Source of the DNA: Variovorax sp. OV700
Lineage (GTDB): Bacteria > Pseudomonadota > Gammaproteobacteria > Burkholderiales > Burkholderiaceae_C
Direction: 5' to 3'
Assembly (NCBI RefSeq): GCF_900099805.1
Contig: NZ_FNDR01000006.1
Coordinates: forward strand, 186,001-250,000
DNA length: 64,000 nt
The notes below the pieces were generated by a model that worked only from the letters and a program-made list of their open reading frames with translations, did not search any database and was not told the DNA's origin. Below, piece by piece: positions 35,657 through 44,339 of this stretch; within the stretch, counting starts at the first letter, position 1; each line of letters begins with the position of its first letter. A program made the translations under genes and the position numbers.

Positions 35657-36865
35657 ATGAGCGCTACCGCCCAGCCCACCTCGCCCCACGTCATGAACAC
35701 CTACGGTCGCCTGCCGATCGCGCTGTCGCACGGCCAGGGCTGCCGAGTCTGGGACACCACGGGCAAGGCCTACCTCGACGGTCTCGGGGGCATTGCGGTG
35801 AACACGCTGGGCCACAACCACCCCGAGCTGGTGCCCGCGCTGCAGGACCAGATCAGCAAGCTGATCCACAGCTCCAACTACTACCACGTGCCCGGGCAGG
35901 AACAGCTGGCCGCCAAGCTGACCGAGCTGTCGGGCCTGACCAATGCCTTCTTCTGCTGTACCGGCCTGGAAGCCAATGAAGCCGCCCTGAAGCTCGCGCG
36001 CAAGTTCGGCCACGACAAGGGCATCGAGCGGCCCGAAATCGTGGTGTACGAAGCCGCGTTCCACGGCCGCAGCATCGCCACCTTGTCGGCTACCGGCAAC
36101 CCCAAGGTTCAGGCCGGCTTCGGCCCGCTGGTCGAGGGCTTCATCCGCGTGCCGCTGAACGACATCGAGGCGCTCAAGAAAGCCACCGAGGGCAACCCCA
36201 ACGTGGTCGCGGTGTTCTTCGAAACCATCCAGGGCGAAGGCGGCATCAATCCGATGCGCTGGGAATATCTGAAGCAGGTGCGCGCCCTGTGCGACGCCCG
36301 CGACTGGCTCATGATGATCGACGAAGTGCAATGCGGCATGGGCCGCACCGGCAAGTGGTTCGCGCACCAGTGGGCCGGTATCAAGCCCGACGTCATGCCG
36401 CTGGCCAAGGGCCTGGGCTCCGGCGTGCCGATCGGCGCCGTGGTGGCTGGCCCCAAGGCCGCCAACATCTTCGGCCCGGGCAACCATGGCACCACCTTCG
36501 GCGGCAATCCGCTCGCGATGCGCGCCGGCATCGAGACCATCCGCATCATGGAAGAGCACAAGCTGCTCGAGAACGCCGCCGCGGTGGGCGAGCACCTCAA
36601 GAGCGCGCTGGAGCGCGAAATCGGCGGCCTCGCGGGCGTGACGGAAATCCGTGGCCAGGGCCTGATGCTGGGCATCGAGCTGGACCGGCCCTGCGGCGTG
36701 ATCCTGAACCGCGCCTGCGACGCGGGCCTGCTGCTGAGCGTCACGGCCGACAAGGTGATCCGCCTCGTGCCGCCGCTCATCCTGAGCATTGCCGAGGCCG
36801 ACGAGATCGTCGCCATCCTCGCGCCCCTGGTGAAAACCTTTCTGTCGGAGCCCGTAGCGCAATGA
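35657..36865 (+). CDS. argD: Acetylornithine transaminase
   Basis: 402 residues, class III PLP aminotransferase. The order is NTYGRLPIALSHGQGCRVWD, CCTGLEANEAALKLARKF, the Asp of MMIDEVQCGMGRTGKWFA, and LAKGLGSGVPIGAV with the PLP lysine. It makes N-acetylornithine in arginine synthesis and may also serve succinyl-diaminopimelate. The start MSATAQPT is preceded by CTGGAG. The stop overlaps the argF start (ATGA), giving a coupled pair. Confidence 0.94.
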   Translation: MSATAQPTSPHVMNTYGRLPIALSHGQGCRVWDTTGKAYLDGLGGIAVNTLGHNHPELVPALQDQISKLIHSSNYYHVPGQEQLAAKLTELSGLTNAFFCCTGLEANEAALKLARKFGHDKGIERPEIVVYEAAFHGRSIATLSATGNPKVQAGFGPLVEGFIRVPLNDIEALKKATEGNPNVVAVFFETIQGEGGINPMRWEYLKQVRALCDARDWLMMIDEVQCGMGRTGKWFAHQWAGIKPDVMPLAKGLGSGVPIGAVVAGPKAANIFGPGNHGTTFGGNPLAMRAGIETIRIMEEHKLLENAAAVGEHLKSALEREIGGLAGVTEIRGQGLMLGIELDRPCGVILNRACDAGLLLSVTADKVIRLVPPLILSIAEADEIVAILAPLVKTFLSEPVAQ

Positions 36866-37797
36866 CGACCGCCACCACGCCCAACGCCATCCGCCACTAC
36901 CTGCAGTTCTCGGACTTCACGGCCGACGAATACGCCTACCTCTTCGATCGCATGGCGATCATCAAGAAGAAGTTCAAGACCTACGAAAAGCACCAGCCGC
37001 TGACCGACCGCACGCTGGCCATGATCTTCGAGAAGGCCAGCACGCGCACCCGCGTGAGTTTCGAGGCCGGCATGTACCAGCTCGGCGGCAGCGTGGTGCA
37101 CCTGACCACCGGCGACAGCCAGCTGGGCCGTGCCGAGCCCATCGAGGACAGCGCCAAGGTCATCAGCCGCATGGTCGACATCGTGATGATCCGCACCTAC
37201 GAGCAGACCAAGATCGACACCTTCGCCGCGCATTCGCGCGTGCCGGTGATCAACGGCCTGACCAACGAGTTCCACCCCTGTCAGATCCTTGCGGACATCT
37301 TCACCTACATCGAGCATCGCGGCTCCATCCAAGGCAAGACCGTCGCCTGGGTGGGTGACGGCAACAACATGGCCAACACCTGGCTGCAGGCGAGCGAGAT
37401 CCTGGGTTTCAAGGTGCACGTGAGCACGCCCAGCGGCTACGAGGTCGACCAGTCGGTGGCGGGCCTGCGCTCGGCCGACAGCTACCAGGTCTTCAAGGAC
37501 CCGATGGAAGCCTGCCGCGGCGCCGACCTGGTGACCACCGACGTCTGGACCAGCATGGGCTACGAGTCCGAGAACGAGGCGCGCCGCAAGGCTTTTGCCG
37601 ACTGGTGCGTCGACGAAGACATGATGCGCATCGCACAGCCCGACGCCCTCTTCATGCACTGCCTGCCCGCGCACCGCGGCGAGGAAGTGCAGGCCGAGGT
37701 CATCGACGGCCCGCAATCCGTGGTGTGGGACGAGGCCGAGAACCGGCTCCATGCGCAGAAGGCGCTGATGGAGTTCTTGCTCCTGGGCAAGCTCTGA
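36862..37797 (+). CDS. argF: Ornithine carbamoyltransferase
   Basis: 311 residues. FEKASTRTRVSFEAGMYQLG contains the carbamoyl-phosphate motif STRTR, NEFHPCQILADI the HPCQ motif and ALFMHCLPAHRGEE the catalytic cysteine FMHCLP. It converts ornithine and carbamoyl phosphate to citrulline. The ATG overlaps the argD stop. A cysteine-cluster protein gene follows 20 bases downstream and may be on the same transcript. Confidence 0.97.
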   Translation: MTTATTPNAIRHYLQFSDFTADEYAYLFDRMAIIKKKFKTYEKHQPLTDRTLAMIFEKASTRTRVSFEAGMYQLGGSVVHLTTGDSQLGRAEPIEDSAKVISRMVDIVMIRTYEQTKIDTFAAHSRVPVINGLTNEFHPCQILADIFTYIEHRGSIQGKTVAWVGDGNNMANTWLQASEILGFKVHVSTPSGYEVDQSVAGLRSADSYQVFKDPMEACRGADLVTTDVWTSMGYESENEARRKAFADWCVDEDMMRIAQPDALFMHCLPAHRGEEVQAEVIDGPQSVVWDEAENRLHAQKALMEFLLLGKL

Positions 37798-37817
37798 ACA
37801 GCTGAGGGCGTGGCCGC

Positions 37818-38126
37818 GTGTCCGATTGCCAGCAATGCGGCGCCTGCTGCGCCAGCTACCGCGTCGACTTCAGCGTGCATGAACTCGACGACAACGGCGG
37901 GCGCGTGCCGTCGGGCCTCGCGGTCGAGGTGAACGATGCGCTTTGCCGCATGCGCGGCACCGACCACACGCCGATGCGCTGCGCGGCGCTGACCGGCAAA
38001 ATCGGCCACGCCGTGGCCTGCGGCATCTACGAATGGCGCCCCAACCCGTGCCACGAGCTGCAGGCCGGCAGCGACGCCTGCGAGCGGGCGCGCTCGCGGC
38101 ACGGGCTGCCGCCGCTCGATCACTGA
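37818..38126 (+). CDS. YkgJ-family cysteine cluster protein
   Basis: 102 residues, GTG start. Nine cysteines include the N-terminal SDCQQCGACCASYRVDF cluster (Cys4, 7, 10, 11) and Cys43, 55, 68, 78 and 88, the last ones in ACGIYEWRPNPCHEL. The YkgJ/UPF0153 family has this CxxCxxCC pattern and is thought to bind zinc or an iron-sulfur cluster. The function is unknown. It lies 20 bases after argF, and the kyn operon starts after a 75-base gap that holds an inverted repeat. Confidence 0.9.
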   Translation: MSDCQQCGACCASYRVDFSVHELDDNGGRVPSGLAVEVNDALCRMRGTDHTPMRCAALTGKIGHAVACGIYEWRPNPCHELQAGSDACERARSRHGLPPLDH

Positions 38127-38147
38127 CCCGGTTCATCTGGTCACGCA

Positions 38148-38171
38148 TGGTGTTGGAAATAACCGACACCA
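38148..38171 (+). promoter_or_regulatory. Inverted repeat upstream of kynB, candidate operator
   Basis: Arms tggtgttgg and ccgacacca (one mismatch) are separated by 6 bases (aaataa), 30 bases upstream of the kynB ATG in the short gap after the YkgJ gene. In pseudomonads and Burkholderia the kyn operon is controlled by KynR, an Lrp-type regulator that responds to kynurenine. No kynR is in the window, so the binding protein is inferred. Confidence 0.45.
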
Positions 38172-38201
38172 CGACCCCTCGCCGGGCGCTAACTTCGCGC
38201 C

Positions 38202-38852
38202 ATGGCTTCATCACATCCGCAACGCATCTGGGACATTTCACCGCCCGTGCATGAAGGCACGCCGGTGTTTCCCGGCGACACGCCCTACCAGCAGCGTTGG
38301 GCTGCGACCATTTCGCCGGATTGCCCGGTCAACGTCAGCGAGATCAAGCTCTCACCGCATGTCGGCGCGCACGCCGACGCGCCCCTGCACTACGACCCCG
38401 AAGGCCAGACCATCGGCCTCGTGGATCTGGCCCCCTTCATCGGCCCCTGCCGCGTGATCCATGCCATTGCCAAGGGCCCGCTGATCGAGTGGGAGCACAT
38501 TGCGCATGCCATCACCAGCCAGCTGCCACCGCGCGTGCTGGTGCGCACCTACGGCGCCATGCCCATCGACCGCTGGGACCCGCAACTCGCGGCCTACGCA
38601 CCGGCCACCATCGAGCGCCTGGCGGCCATGGGCGTGAAGCTCATCGGCATCGACACCGCCAGCATCGACCCGGCCGACAGCAAGACGCTGGAAAGCCACC
38701 AGCGCATCCGCCGCCTCGACCTGCGCGTGCTCGAGAACCTCGTGCTCGACGAGGTGCCCGAGGGCGACTACGAACTCATCGCGCTGCCGCTGAAGCTGGT
38801 CAGCGCCGATGCCTCCCCCGTCCGCGCCGTGCTGCGCGAACTTTCACGCTGA
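38202..38852 (+). CDS. kynB: Kynurenine formamidase (arylformamidase)
   Basis: 216 residues. [20 protein letters not shown] opens the protein, and [18 protein letters not shown] contains the HxGxHxDxPxH metal-binding motif of the bacterial, cyclase-like formamidases. [20 protein letters not shown] follows. It hydrolyses N-formylkynurenine to kynurenine. It is the first gene of kynB-kynU-(exported protein)-kynA, 10 bases before kynU. Confidence 0.95.
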   Translation: MASSHPQRIWDISPPVHEGTPVFPGDTPYQQRWAATISPDCPVNVSEIKLSPHVGAHADAPLHYDPEGQTIGLVDLAPFIGPCRVIHAIAKGPLIEWEHIAHAITSQLPPRVLVRTYGAMPIDRWDPQLAAYAPATIERLAAMGVKLIGIDTASIDPADSKTLESHQRIRRLDLRVLENLVLDEVPEGDYELIALPLKLVSADASPVRAVLRELSR

Positions 38853-38862
38853 AACCCTGCCC

Positions 38863-40149
38863 ATGACGACTCTTGAAGACTGCCGCGCGCTCGACGCGCA
38901 AGACGCGCTGCGCCCGCTGCGCGACCAATTCACACTGCCGGAAGGCGTGATCTACCTCGACGGCAATTCGCTCGGCGTGCTGCCCACGGCCGCGCCGGCG
39001 CGCATCGCCGAAGTCGTCACCCAGGAATGGGGCCAGGGCCTGATCCGCTCGTGGAACACCGCGAGCTGGTTCGACCTGCCGCAACGCCTGGGCGACAAGG
39101 TGGCGCGGCTGATCGGCGCAGCGCCGGGCGAAGTGGTGTGCACCGACAGCACCTCGGTCAACCTTTACAAAGTGCTCTTCGCGGCGCTCTCGCAGCAAAA
39201 GGACACCGGGCGCAAGCTGGTGGTGAGCGAGCGCAGCAACTTCCCGACCGACCTCTACATCGCCGAGTCCCTTTGCCGCGAACGCGGTTTCACGCTCAAG
39301 CTGATCGAGGCGGGCGAACTGCAAGGCCCGGGTTCGGTGCTGACCGACGAAGTGGCCGTGCTGATGCTCACGCACGTCAACTACCGCACCGGCGCCATGC
39401 ATGACATGAAGGCCATCACCGCCGCGGCGCATGCCGCCGGCGCGCTGACCGTATGGGATCTGGCGCACAGCGCTGGCGCCGTGCCTGTGGCGCTCAACGA
39501 CAGCAATGCCGACTACGCCATCGGCTGCGGCTACAAATACCTGAATGGCGGGCCGGGCGCGCCCGCCTTCGCGTGGGTTCATACGCGGCATGCGGGCAAA
39601 TTCGAGCAGCCCCTGTCGGGCTGGTGGGGTCACGCGGCGCCCTTCGAGTTCACGCCGCACTACCGGCCCGCACCGGGTGTGGGCCGCTACCTCTGCGGCA
39701 CGCAGCCGATCGTCGCTTTGGCGGGGCTGGAATGCGGCCTGGACACCGTGCTTGCCGCCGAAGCATTCGACAAGGATCAAGGCGCCATGGCCGCGCTGCG
39801 CGCCAAGTCGCTCGCACTCACCGACCTCTTCATCGAACTTGTCGAAGAGCGCTGCGCGGGCCAGGGCCTGTCGCTGGTCACGCCGCGCGAACACGCACAG
39901 CGCGGCTCGCAGGTGTGCCTGAGCCGCGGTGAAGGCGCGTACGCCATCGTGCAGGCGCTGATCGCGCGCGGCGTGATTGGCGACTACCGCGCCGGTGATT
40001 CGCAGATGCCCGACATCCTGCGCTTCGGCTTCACGCCGTTGTACCTGGGCTTCGAGGACGTGTGGAACTCCGTCGAGCACCTGGTGCAGGTGCTCGAATC
40101 CGGCGAGTGGAAGCGCGAAGAATTCAACCGCAAGAACGCAGTGACCTGA
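38863..40149 (+). CDS. kynU: Kynureninase
   Basis: 428 residues. [20 protein letters not shown] marks the N-terminus, [19 protein letters not shown] a conserved middle element, [20 protein letters not shown] the Asp that binds the pyridine nitrogen, and [16 protein letters not shown] (near 225) the PLP lysine. It cleaves kynurenine to anthranilate and alanine. The start MTTLEDCRA lies 10 bases after kynB. Products can go to anthranilate degradation, whose genes are not in the window. Confidence 0.96.
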   Translation: MTTLEDCRALDAQDALRPLRDQFTLPEGVIYLDGNSLGVLPTAAPARIAEVVTQEWGQGLIRSWNTASWFDLPQRLGDKVARLIGAAPGEVVCTDSTSVNLYKVLFAALSQQKDTGRKLVVSERSNFPTDLYIAESLCRERGFTLKLIEAGELQGPGSVLTDEVAVLMLTHVNYRTGAMHDMKAITAAAHAAGALTVWDLAHSAGAVPVALNDSNADYAIGCGYKYLNGGPGAPAFAWVHTRHAGKFEQPLSGWWGHAAPFEFTPHYRPAPGVGRYLCGTQPIVALAGLECGLDTVLAAEAFDKDQGAMAALRAKSLALTDLFIELVEERCAGQGLSLVTPREHAQRGSQVCLSRGEGAYAIVQALIARGVIGDYRAGDSQMPDILRFGFTPLYLGFEDVWNSVEHLVQVLESGEWKREEFNRKNAVT

Positions 40150-40162
40150 GCAGAACCTCCCC

Positions 40163-40648
40163 ATGAAACACCGATTGATCGCCCTCTTCGCATCGCTCCT
40201 GATGCTGGCCGCACCGGCCTTTGCACAGCAAGCCAGCTTCACGCTGGAGCAACTCAAAGCCTTCGCCGCGCTCACGCCCGATGCCTTCCGCCAGCAAGTC
40301 AAGGCCCAGGGCTTCTCCTACGTCGACAGGACGGTGACAGACCAGGTCAGCATGATCGAATACGACAAGATGGTCGATGACGAGACCGTCCGCCTCATGA
40401 AGTCCACCTATGTTGAAAGCCGCGCCAGCGAGAACAGCGTCGAGCTCTCGCTGACCGACAAGGCCGCCTTCGACCGGCTGATCAAGGAGGTTCGCGCCGC
40501 GGGCTATGCCCCTGCCGAAAAGGGCCGCATTCCCGGCGGCGAGACCTACCAGGATTTCAAGCGCAAGACCGATGTCGTGCGCTTCGTCTACCCCCGGAAA
40601 GACTCGATCCCGGGTCGCCCCTCCTACACCGCCGTGGTCTCGCGATGA
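40163..40648 (+). CDS. Exported protein of unknown function inside the kyn operon
   Basis: 161 residues. A signal peptide is clear: [20 protein letters not shown] followed by A-QQ, the likely cleavage site. The mature part (about 138 residues, no cysteine) starts [20 protein letters not shown] and ends with SYTAVVSR. I recognise no family. It lies 13 bases after kynU and 16 before kynA on the same strand, so it is almost surely co-transcribed with the kynurenine genes. A periplasmic role linked to tryptophan or kynurenine uptake is possible but not shown. Confidence 0.85.
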   Translation: MKHRLIALFASLLMLAAPAFAQQASFTLEQLKAFAALTPDAFRQQVKAQGFSYVDRTVTDQVSMIEYDKMVDDETVRLMKSTYVESRASENSVELSLTDKAAFDRLIKEVRAAGYAPAEKGRIPGGETYQDFKRKTDVVRFVYPRKDSIPGRPSYTAVVSR

Positions 40649-40664
40649 CTGGCCAGCAAACATC

Positions 40665-41501
40665 ATGAGCACCGAAAAAATCGTTCACGAAGAGAAGGCG
40701 CAGCTGGACTTCAGCAAGTCGATGAGCTACGGCGACTACCTGCACCTCGACGAGATCCTCAATGCGCAGCATCCGCTCTCGCCCGCGCACGACGAGATGC
40801 TGTTCATCGTGCAGCACCAGACCAGCGAACTCTGGATGAAGCTCATGCTGCATGAGCTGCGCGCCGCCACCCGCTGCATCGCCGAAGAGAAGCTGGCCGA
40901 CGCCTTCAAGATGCTCGCGCGCGTGAGCCGCATCATGGAACAGCTGGTGAGCGCATGGACCGTGCTCTCGACCATGACGCCGCCCGAATACACGGCAATG
41001 CGCCCGTACCTGGCCAACTCCAGCGGCTTCCAGAGCGCGCAGTACCGCTGCATCGAATTCGCGCTCGGCAACAAGAACGCCGCGATGCTCAAGCCGCATG
41101 CGCACCGGGTCGATCTGCTGGCGCAGGTCGACGCGGCCTACCGTTCGCCTTCGCTTTACGACGAGTCGCTGAAGCTGCTCGCGCGCCGTGGCCTTCCGGT
41201 GCCCGCCGACCACTTGGAGCGCGACTGGACCCAGCCCTACGAGGCCAGCGACGGCGTCGAGGCGGCATGGCTCATCGTGTACCGCAACCCGCACGACCAC
41301 TGGGAGCTGTACCAGCTCGGCGAAAAACTCACCGACCTCGAAGACGCCTTTCGTCTCTGGCGCTTTCGCCATGTGACCACGGTGGAGCGTGTGATCGGCT
41401 TCAAGCGCGGCACCGGCGGCACGGGCGGCGTGAGCTATCTGCGCAAGATGCTCGACGTGGTGCTGTTCCCCGAAATCTGGAAGCTGCGCACCGATCTTTG
41501 A
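40665..41501 (+). CDS. kynA: Tryptophan 2,3-dioxygenase
   Basis: 278 residues. [20 protein letters not shown] and [20 protein letters not shown] are near the N-terminus; the substrate-pocket segment [20 protein letters not shown], the heme-region [20 protein letters not shown] and [12 protein letters not shown] follow. It is a heme enzyme that opens the indole ring of L-tryptophan to N-formylkynurenine, the first step of the pathway whose second and third steps are encoded just upstream. It is the last gene of the operon. An SMI1-like protein follows after 58 bases. Confidence 0.96.
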   Translation: MSTEKIVHEEKAQLDFSKSMSYGDYLHLDEILNAQHPLSPAHDEMLFIVQHQTSELWMKLMLHELRAATRCIAEEKLADAFKMLARVSRIMEQLVSAWTVLSTMTPPEYTAMRPYLANSSGFQSAQYRCIEFALGNKNAAMLKPHAHRVDLLAQVDAAYRSPSLYDESLKLLARRGLPVPADHLERDWTQPYEASDGVEAAWLIVYRNPHDHWELYQLGEKLTDLEDAFRLWRFRHVTTVERVIGFKRGTGGTGGVSYLRKMLDVVLFPEIWKLRTDL

Positions 41502-41559
41502 TGCGAGTTGTTGCCTCGTTTGCACAAACCGCTACATTGGCAACAACGGAGGCACTGCC

Positions 41560-42810
41560 ATGAACGATGTCCAGTTCTCGCTCGAAGAGCTTGCAACCCT
41601 GCGCGAGCATCGCGTGGTCCTGTTCGCGGACCGCGTGATCTTCGATGCGCAACCACCCATGGCCGAGCCGCGCATTGCCGAAATCGAAGCGCAGTGCGCG
41701 GGGCCGATTCCCGAGGCCCTGGCCACGCTGTGGCGGCAAACGGCCGGCGGCCGGCTCGACTACGACCTGTCGCTGCTGATGAACGGCAACGTGGAATCCG
41801 TCAGCTGGTCGGAGCTTTTCTGGGACGGCAGCGACGGCTATCGCGATCTGCAGGGCTGGATCGGGCATGAACAGGAGTTGGCAGAAGAGGCCGCCAAAGA
41901 AGAAAGCCGCCCCTGGAGCGGCAAGCTCACGCACCTGCCCTTCGGCGGCTTCGAATACCTCGACCGCGTCTACGCGGTGGTCGAGCCCGGTCCCCAGCAC
42001 GGGCACATCACCGCATGGAAACAGGGACTGCCGCCGGCCTGGACGCATGCGCTGCACGAAGACGGCGTGAGCACCATCGCACCCGATCTGCGCGGCGCCT
42101 TTGCGGCCCTGCACCTCGACGAAAACCCGCTGACGCCCACGAGCGACTATTTCTCGGGCCAGGCCCTGCTCCAGTACCTCGACGACAGGCACCAGGACCA
42201 CGGCCTGGATCTCGATTTGATGGACAAGCTGGTGGCCTTCTATTGCCGCGCCGTGATCGACTGGCGCACGCCGCTGGCGGATGGAACGCTGCGCAGATTG
42301 CCGGCGACGGCACGTGCGGCGCTGCACCATGCATTAGCCACCGACGACGCGGACCTGGTGGCCGAGCTCGCGGCCGCGGGCGTGAGTTTCGACGGCCCGC
42401 AGCAAGGCAGCGCACTGGCCACCGACGTGGCCATCGGCAAGGACGCCTTCGCCGCGGCCATGGCGCTGGTGCGCGCGGGTGCGCCAGTGGCGGCCGACGC
42501 CTTGCGCAACATCGACGGCCAGATTTCGCCCGAACTCACGAGCGCACTGCTCGCCAACGGTGCGGAGGCCAGCGTGGGCGCCATCGTCAATTGCGCTGCC
42601 TGCGGTGCGCCGGCGAGCGCGCACCTGATCGCCGATGCCTGCGCGCAGGCCGGCATCGACGTGCAGCCCGCATTCGCTGCTGAACGCGATGCGATGCTGG
42701 CCGAACTCGAGGCCACGCTGCTCGAAGTTCGCGATGGCTCCCATGGCCACTACCTCGGTGCCGAGGGATTGGCCGAGCGCATCGAACACCTGCAGGCGTT
42801 CAGGCTCTGA
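41560..42810 (+). CDS. Protein with SMI1/KNR4-like and ankyrin-like regions
   Basis: 416 residues. The first half (RIAEIEAQCAGPIPEALATL followed by WRQTAGGRLDYDL) resembles the SMI1/KNR4 fold, common in immunity proteins of contact-dependent toxins and in other sensors. The second half has repeats such as ALHHALATDDADLVAELAAA and AAMALVRAGAPVAADAL that look like degenerate ankyrin repeats. There is no signal peptide, membrane helix or toxin gene next to it, so an immunity role is only a possibility. It follows kynA on the same strand after 58 bases. Both domain calls come from pattern reading. Confidence 0.75.
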   Translation: MNDVQFSLEELATLREHRVVLFADRVIFDAQPPMAEPRIAEIEAQCAGPIPEALATLWRQTAGGRLDYDLSLLMNGNVESVSWSELFWDGSDGYRDLQGWIGHEQELAEEAAKEESRPWSGKLTHLPFGGFEYLDRVYAVVEPGPQHGHITAWKQGLPPAWTHALHEDGVSTIAPDLRGAFAALHLDENPLTPTSDYFSGQALLQYLDDRHQDHGLDLDLMDKLVAFYCRAVIDWRTPLADGTLRRLPATARAALHHALATDDADLVAELAAAGVSFDGPQQGSALATDVAIGKDAFAAAMALVRAGAPVAADALRNIDGQISPELTSALLANGAEASVGAIVNCAACGAPASAHLIADACAQAGIDVQPAFAAERDAMLAELEATLLEVRDGSHGHYLGAEGLAERIEHLQAFRL

Positions 42811-42827
42811 GCCTGGCGCGGCGGCCG

Positions 42828-44018
42828 TCAGCCCCCGTACAGCCAGGGTTGGTCGAGCAGTCGCGCGCCCAGCGCGCGCATCGCAATGTCGCGGCCCAGG
42901 CGCATGGGGCCGGTGGCATGAAAGACCTGCCCGTTGCGGCGAGCCCTTGCCTGCACCATGGCGTTGCGCTGCCAGCGTGCCTCGGCATAGCGGCCAAAGG
43001 CGGCCGGCACCTCGGCCGCCGCGCCTTCGCCGAGCGCTTCGGCCAAGGCCACCGCGTCCTCGATGGCCATGCCCGCGCCCTGCGCGAGGTAGGGCACCAT
43101 CGGATGCGCGGCATCGCCCACCAACGCGACGCGCTCGTGGGCCATCTCGGCTGCGGAACTTAGCGGAGGGCGGTCGCTGAGGGTCCAGGCGCGCCAGCCA
43201 GGCATGGCTTCGAGCAAGGCTTGCAGGCCGCTGCCGCTGCCGCTGCGTCCCGTGGCCTGCTGCAGCGCGGCCAGGCTGCTGGCCTGGTCCCAGTCCTGCG
43301 CATCGCCGGCTGGTGCGGCTTCGGCGATGACGACCACGTTGAGCCAGGCGCCGCCGCGCACCGGGTATGCCACCGCGTGCAGGCGCGGGCCGAGCCACAC
43401 GTCGATCCGTTGGCGACGCAGCGCCTGCGGCAAATCAGTCTGCGCAACGATCCCGCGCCAGGCCGTGTGGCCCGTGACACGGGGAGGCTCGGCCGCCGAT
43501 GGCGAATCGAGCCGCTGGCGCGCCACGCTCCAGAGGCCGTCGGCACCGACCAGTGCCTCGCCCTCCCAGGCCCGCGCGCCGCTGCTCGATACGCACACGA
43601 GATCGTCGCCGACCTCGACCTGCGCGATGCGCGCATCGGTCACCAGGGCGCCGGTGCCGCGCGCGCGCACGGCTTCGAGCAGCAACGAATGCAGATCGGC
43701 GCGATGCACGCAAAGATAGGGGGCGCCATAGCGGTGGCGCATGGCATCACCCAATGGCAGGCGGGCCAGCTCGGCGCCGCTGCCGGCACTCCGGACCACC
43801 AATGCCTCGGGGCATGCAGCAACGGCCGCAAGGCCATCGGCCAAGCCCAGCTGTTGGAGACGCCGCGTGACGTTGGGGCCAATCTGGATGCCGGCGCCAA
43901 TTTCGCCGATCGCGGCCGCCTGCTCGAAGACGTCGACCCGGTGGCGACCGCCGGAGAGTGCCAGCGCGCTGGCGAGCCCCCCGATGCCGCCCCCGACGAC
44001 GAGGATGTGTGCGGGCAT
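42828..44018 (-). CDS. FAD-dependent monooxygenase
   Basis: 396 residues, group A flavoprotein hydroxylase. ILVVGGGIGGLASALALSGG binds FAD, GADGLWSVARQRL is the DG motif, and ALVGDAAHPMVPYLAQGAGM the GD motif. IGAGIQIGPNVTRRLQQLGL resembles salicylate/3-hydroxybenzoate 6-hydroxylase relatives. The substrate is probably an aromatic acid but cannot be fixed. It lies 5 bases after the cysteine-rich small gene behind feoB, so it may be part of the feo transcript, an unusual pairing. Confidence 0.88.
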   Translation of the reverse strand: MPAHILVVGGGIGGLASALALSGGRHRVDVFEQAAAIGEIGAGIQIGPNVTRRLQQLGLADGLAAVAACPEALVVRSAGSGAELARLPLGDAMRHRYGAPYLCVHRADLHSLLLEAVRARGTGALVTDARIAQVEVGDDLVCVSSSGARAWEGEALVGADGLWSVARQRLDSPSAAEPPRVTGHTAWRGIVAQTDLPQALRRQRIDVWLGPRLHAVAYPVRGGAWLNVVVIAEAAPAGDAQDWDQASSLAALQQATGRSGSGSGLQALLEAMPGWRAWTLSDRPPLSSAAEMAHERVALVGDAAHPMVPYLAQGAGMAIEDAVALAEALGEGAAAEVPAAFGRYAEARWQRNAMVQARARRNGQVFHATGPMRLGRDIAMRALGARLLDQPWLYGG

Positions 44019-44023
44019 CGGCC

Positions 44024-44311
44024 TCAGCGGCTGTGCGTGGACAGCGCGCCGCGGCCGGCTTCGTCGGATTCCTTCTTGCCGGCTGCCTTGGGGCCGCAGC
44101 TGCCACAGCTGTCGCAGGAGCCGCAGCCCGAAGTCTTGGCGAGCGAGGCGGCCAGTTGGTCGGCGCGCTGCTGGTCGACCAGCCCGGCACGGTGCGTGCC
44201 CGTCGCGAGCTTGCGCGCCGCGCTGCGCCGCCAGCCCGCGGGCATCCAGCGCCAGACCGCGTAGAACGCGGCGGCCGCGACGATCAATCCGACGATCAGT
44301 TGCTGTGTCAT
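44024..44311 (-). CDS. Small cysteine-rich membrane protein next to feoB
   Basis: 95 residues. One N-terminal membrane helix (MTQQLIVGLIVAAAAFYAVW) is followed by a basic loop and a cysteine cluster SGCGSCDSCGSCG near residue 63-75, then a charged tail. Topologically it resembles the FeoB-associated cysteine-rich membrane proteins known from other phyla; the proteobacterial form is, I believe, the DUF6587 family. It could bind Fe2+ or an iron-sulfur centre and help FeoB. It is 28 bases after feoB. The start is the first Met ahead of the helix; the ORF runs further upstream without homology. Confidence 0.8.
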   Translation of the reverse strand: MTQQLIVGLIVAAAAFYAVWRWMPAGWRRSAARKLATGTHRAGLVDQQRADQLAASLAKTSGCGSCDSCGSCGPKAAGKKESDEAGRGALSTHSR

Positions 44312-44339
44312 TTCTTCTTCAAGCCTTTCATTGCAGGTT

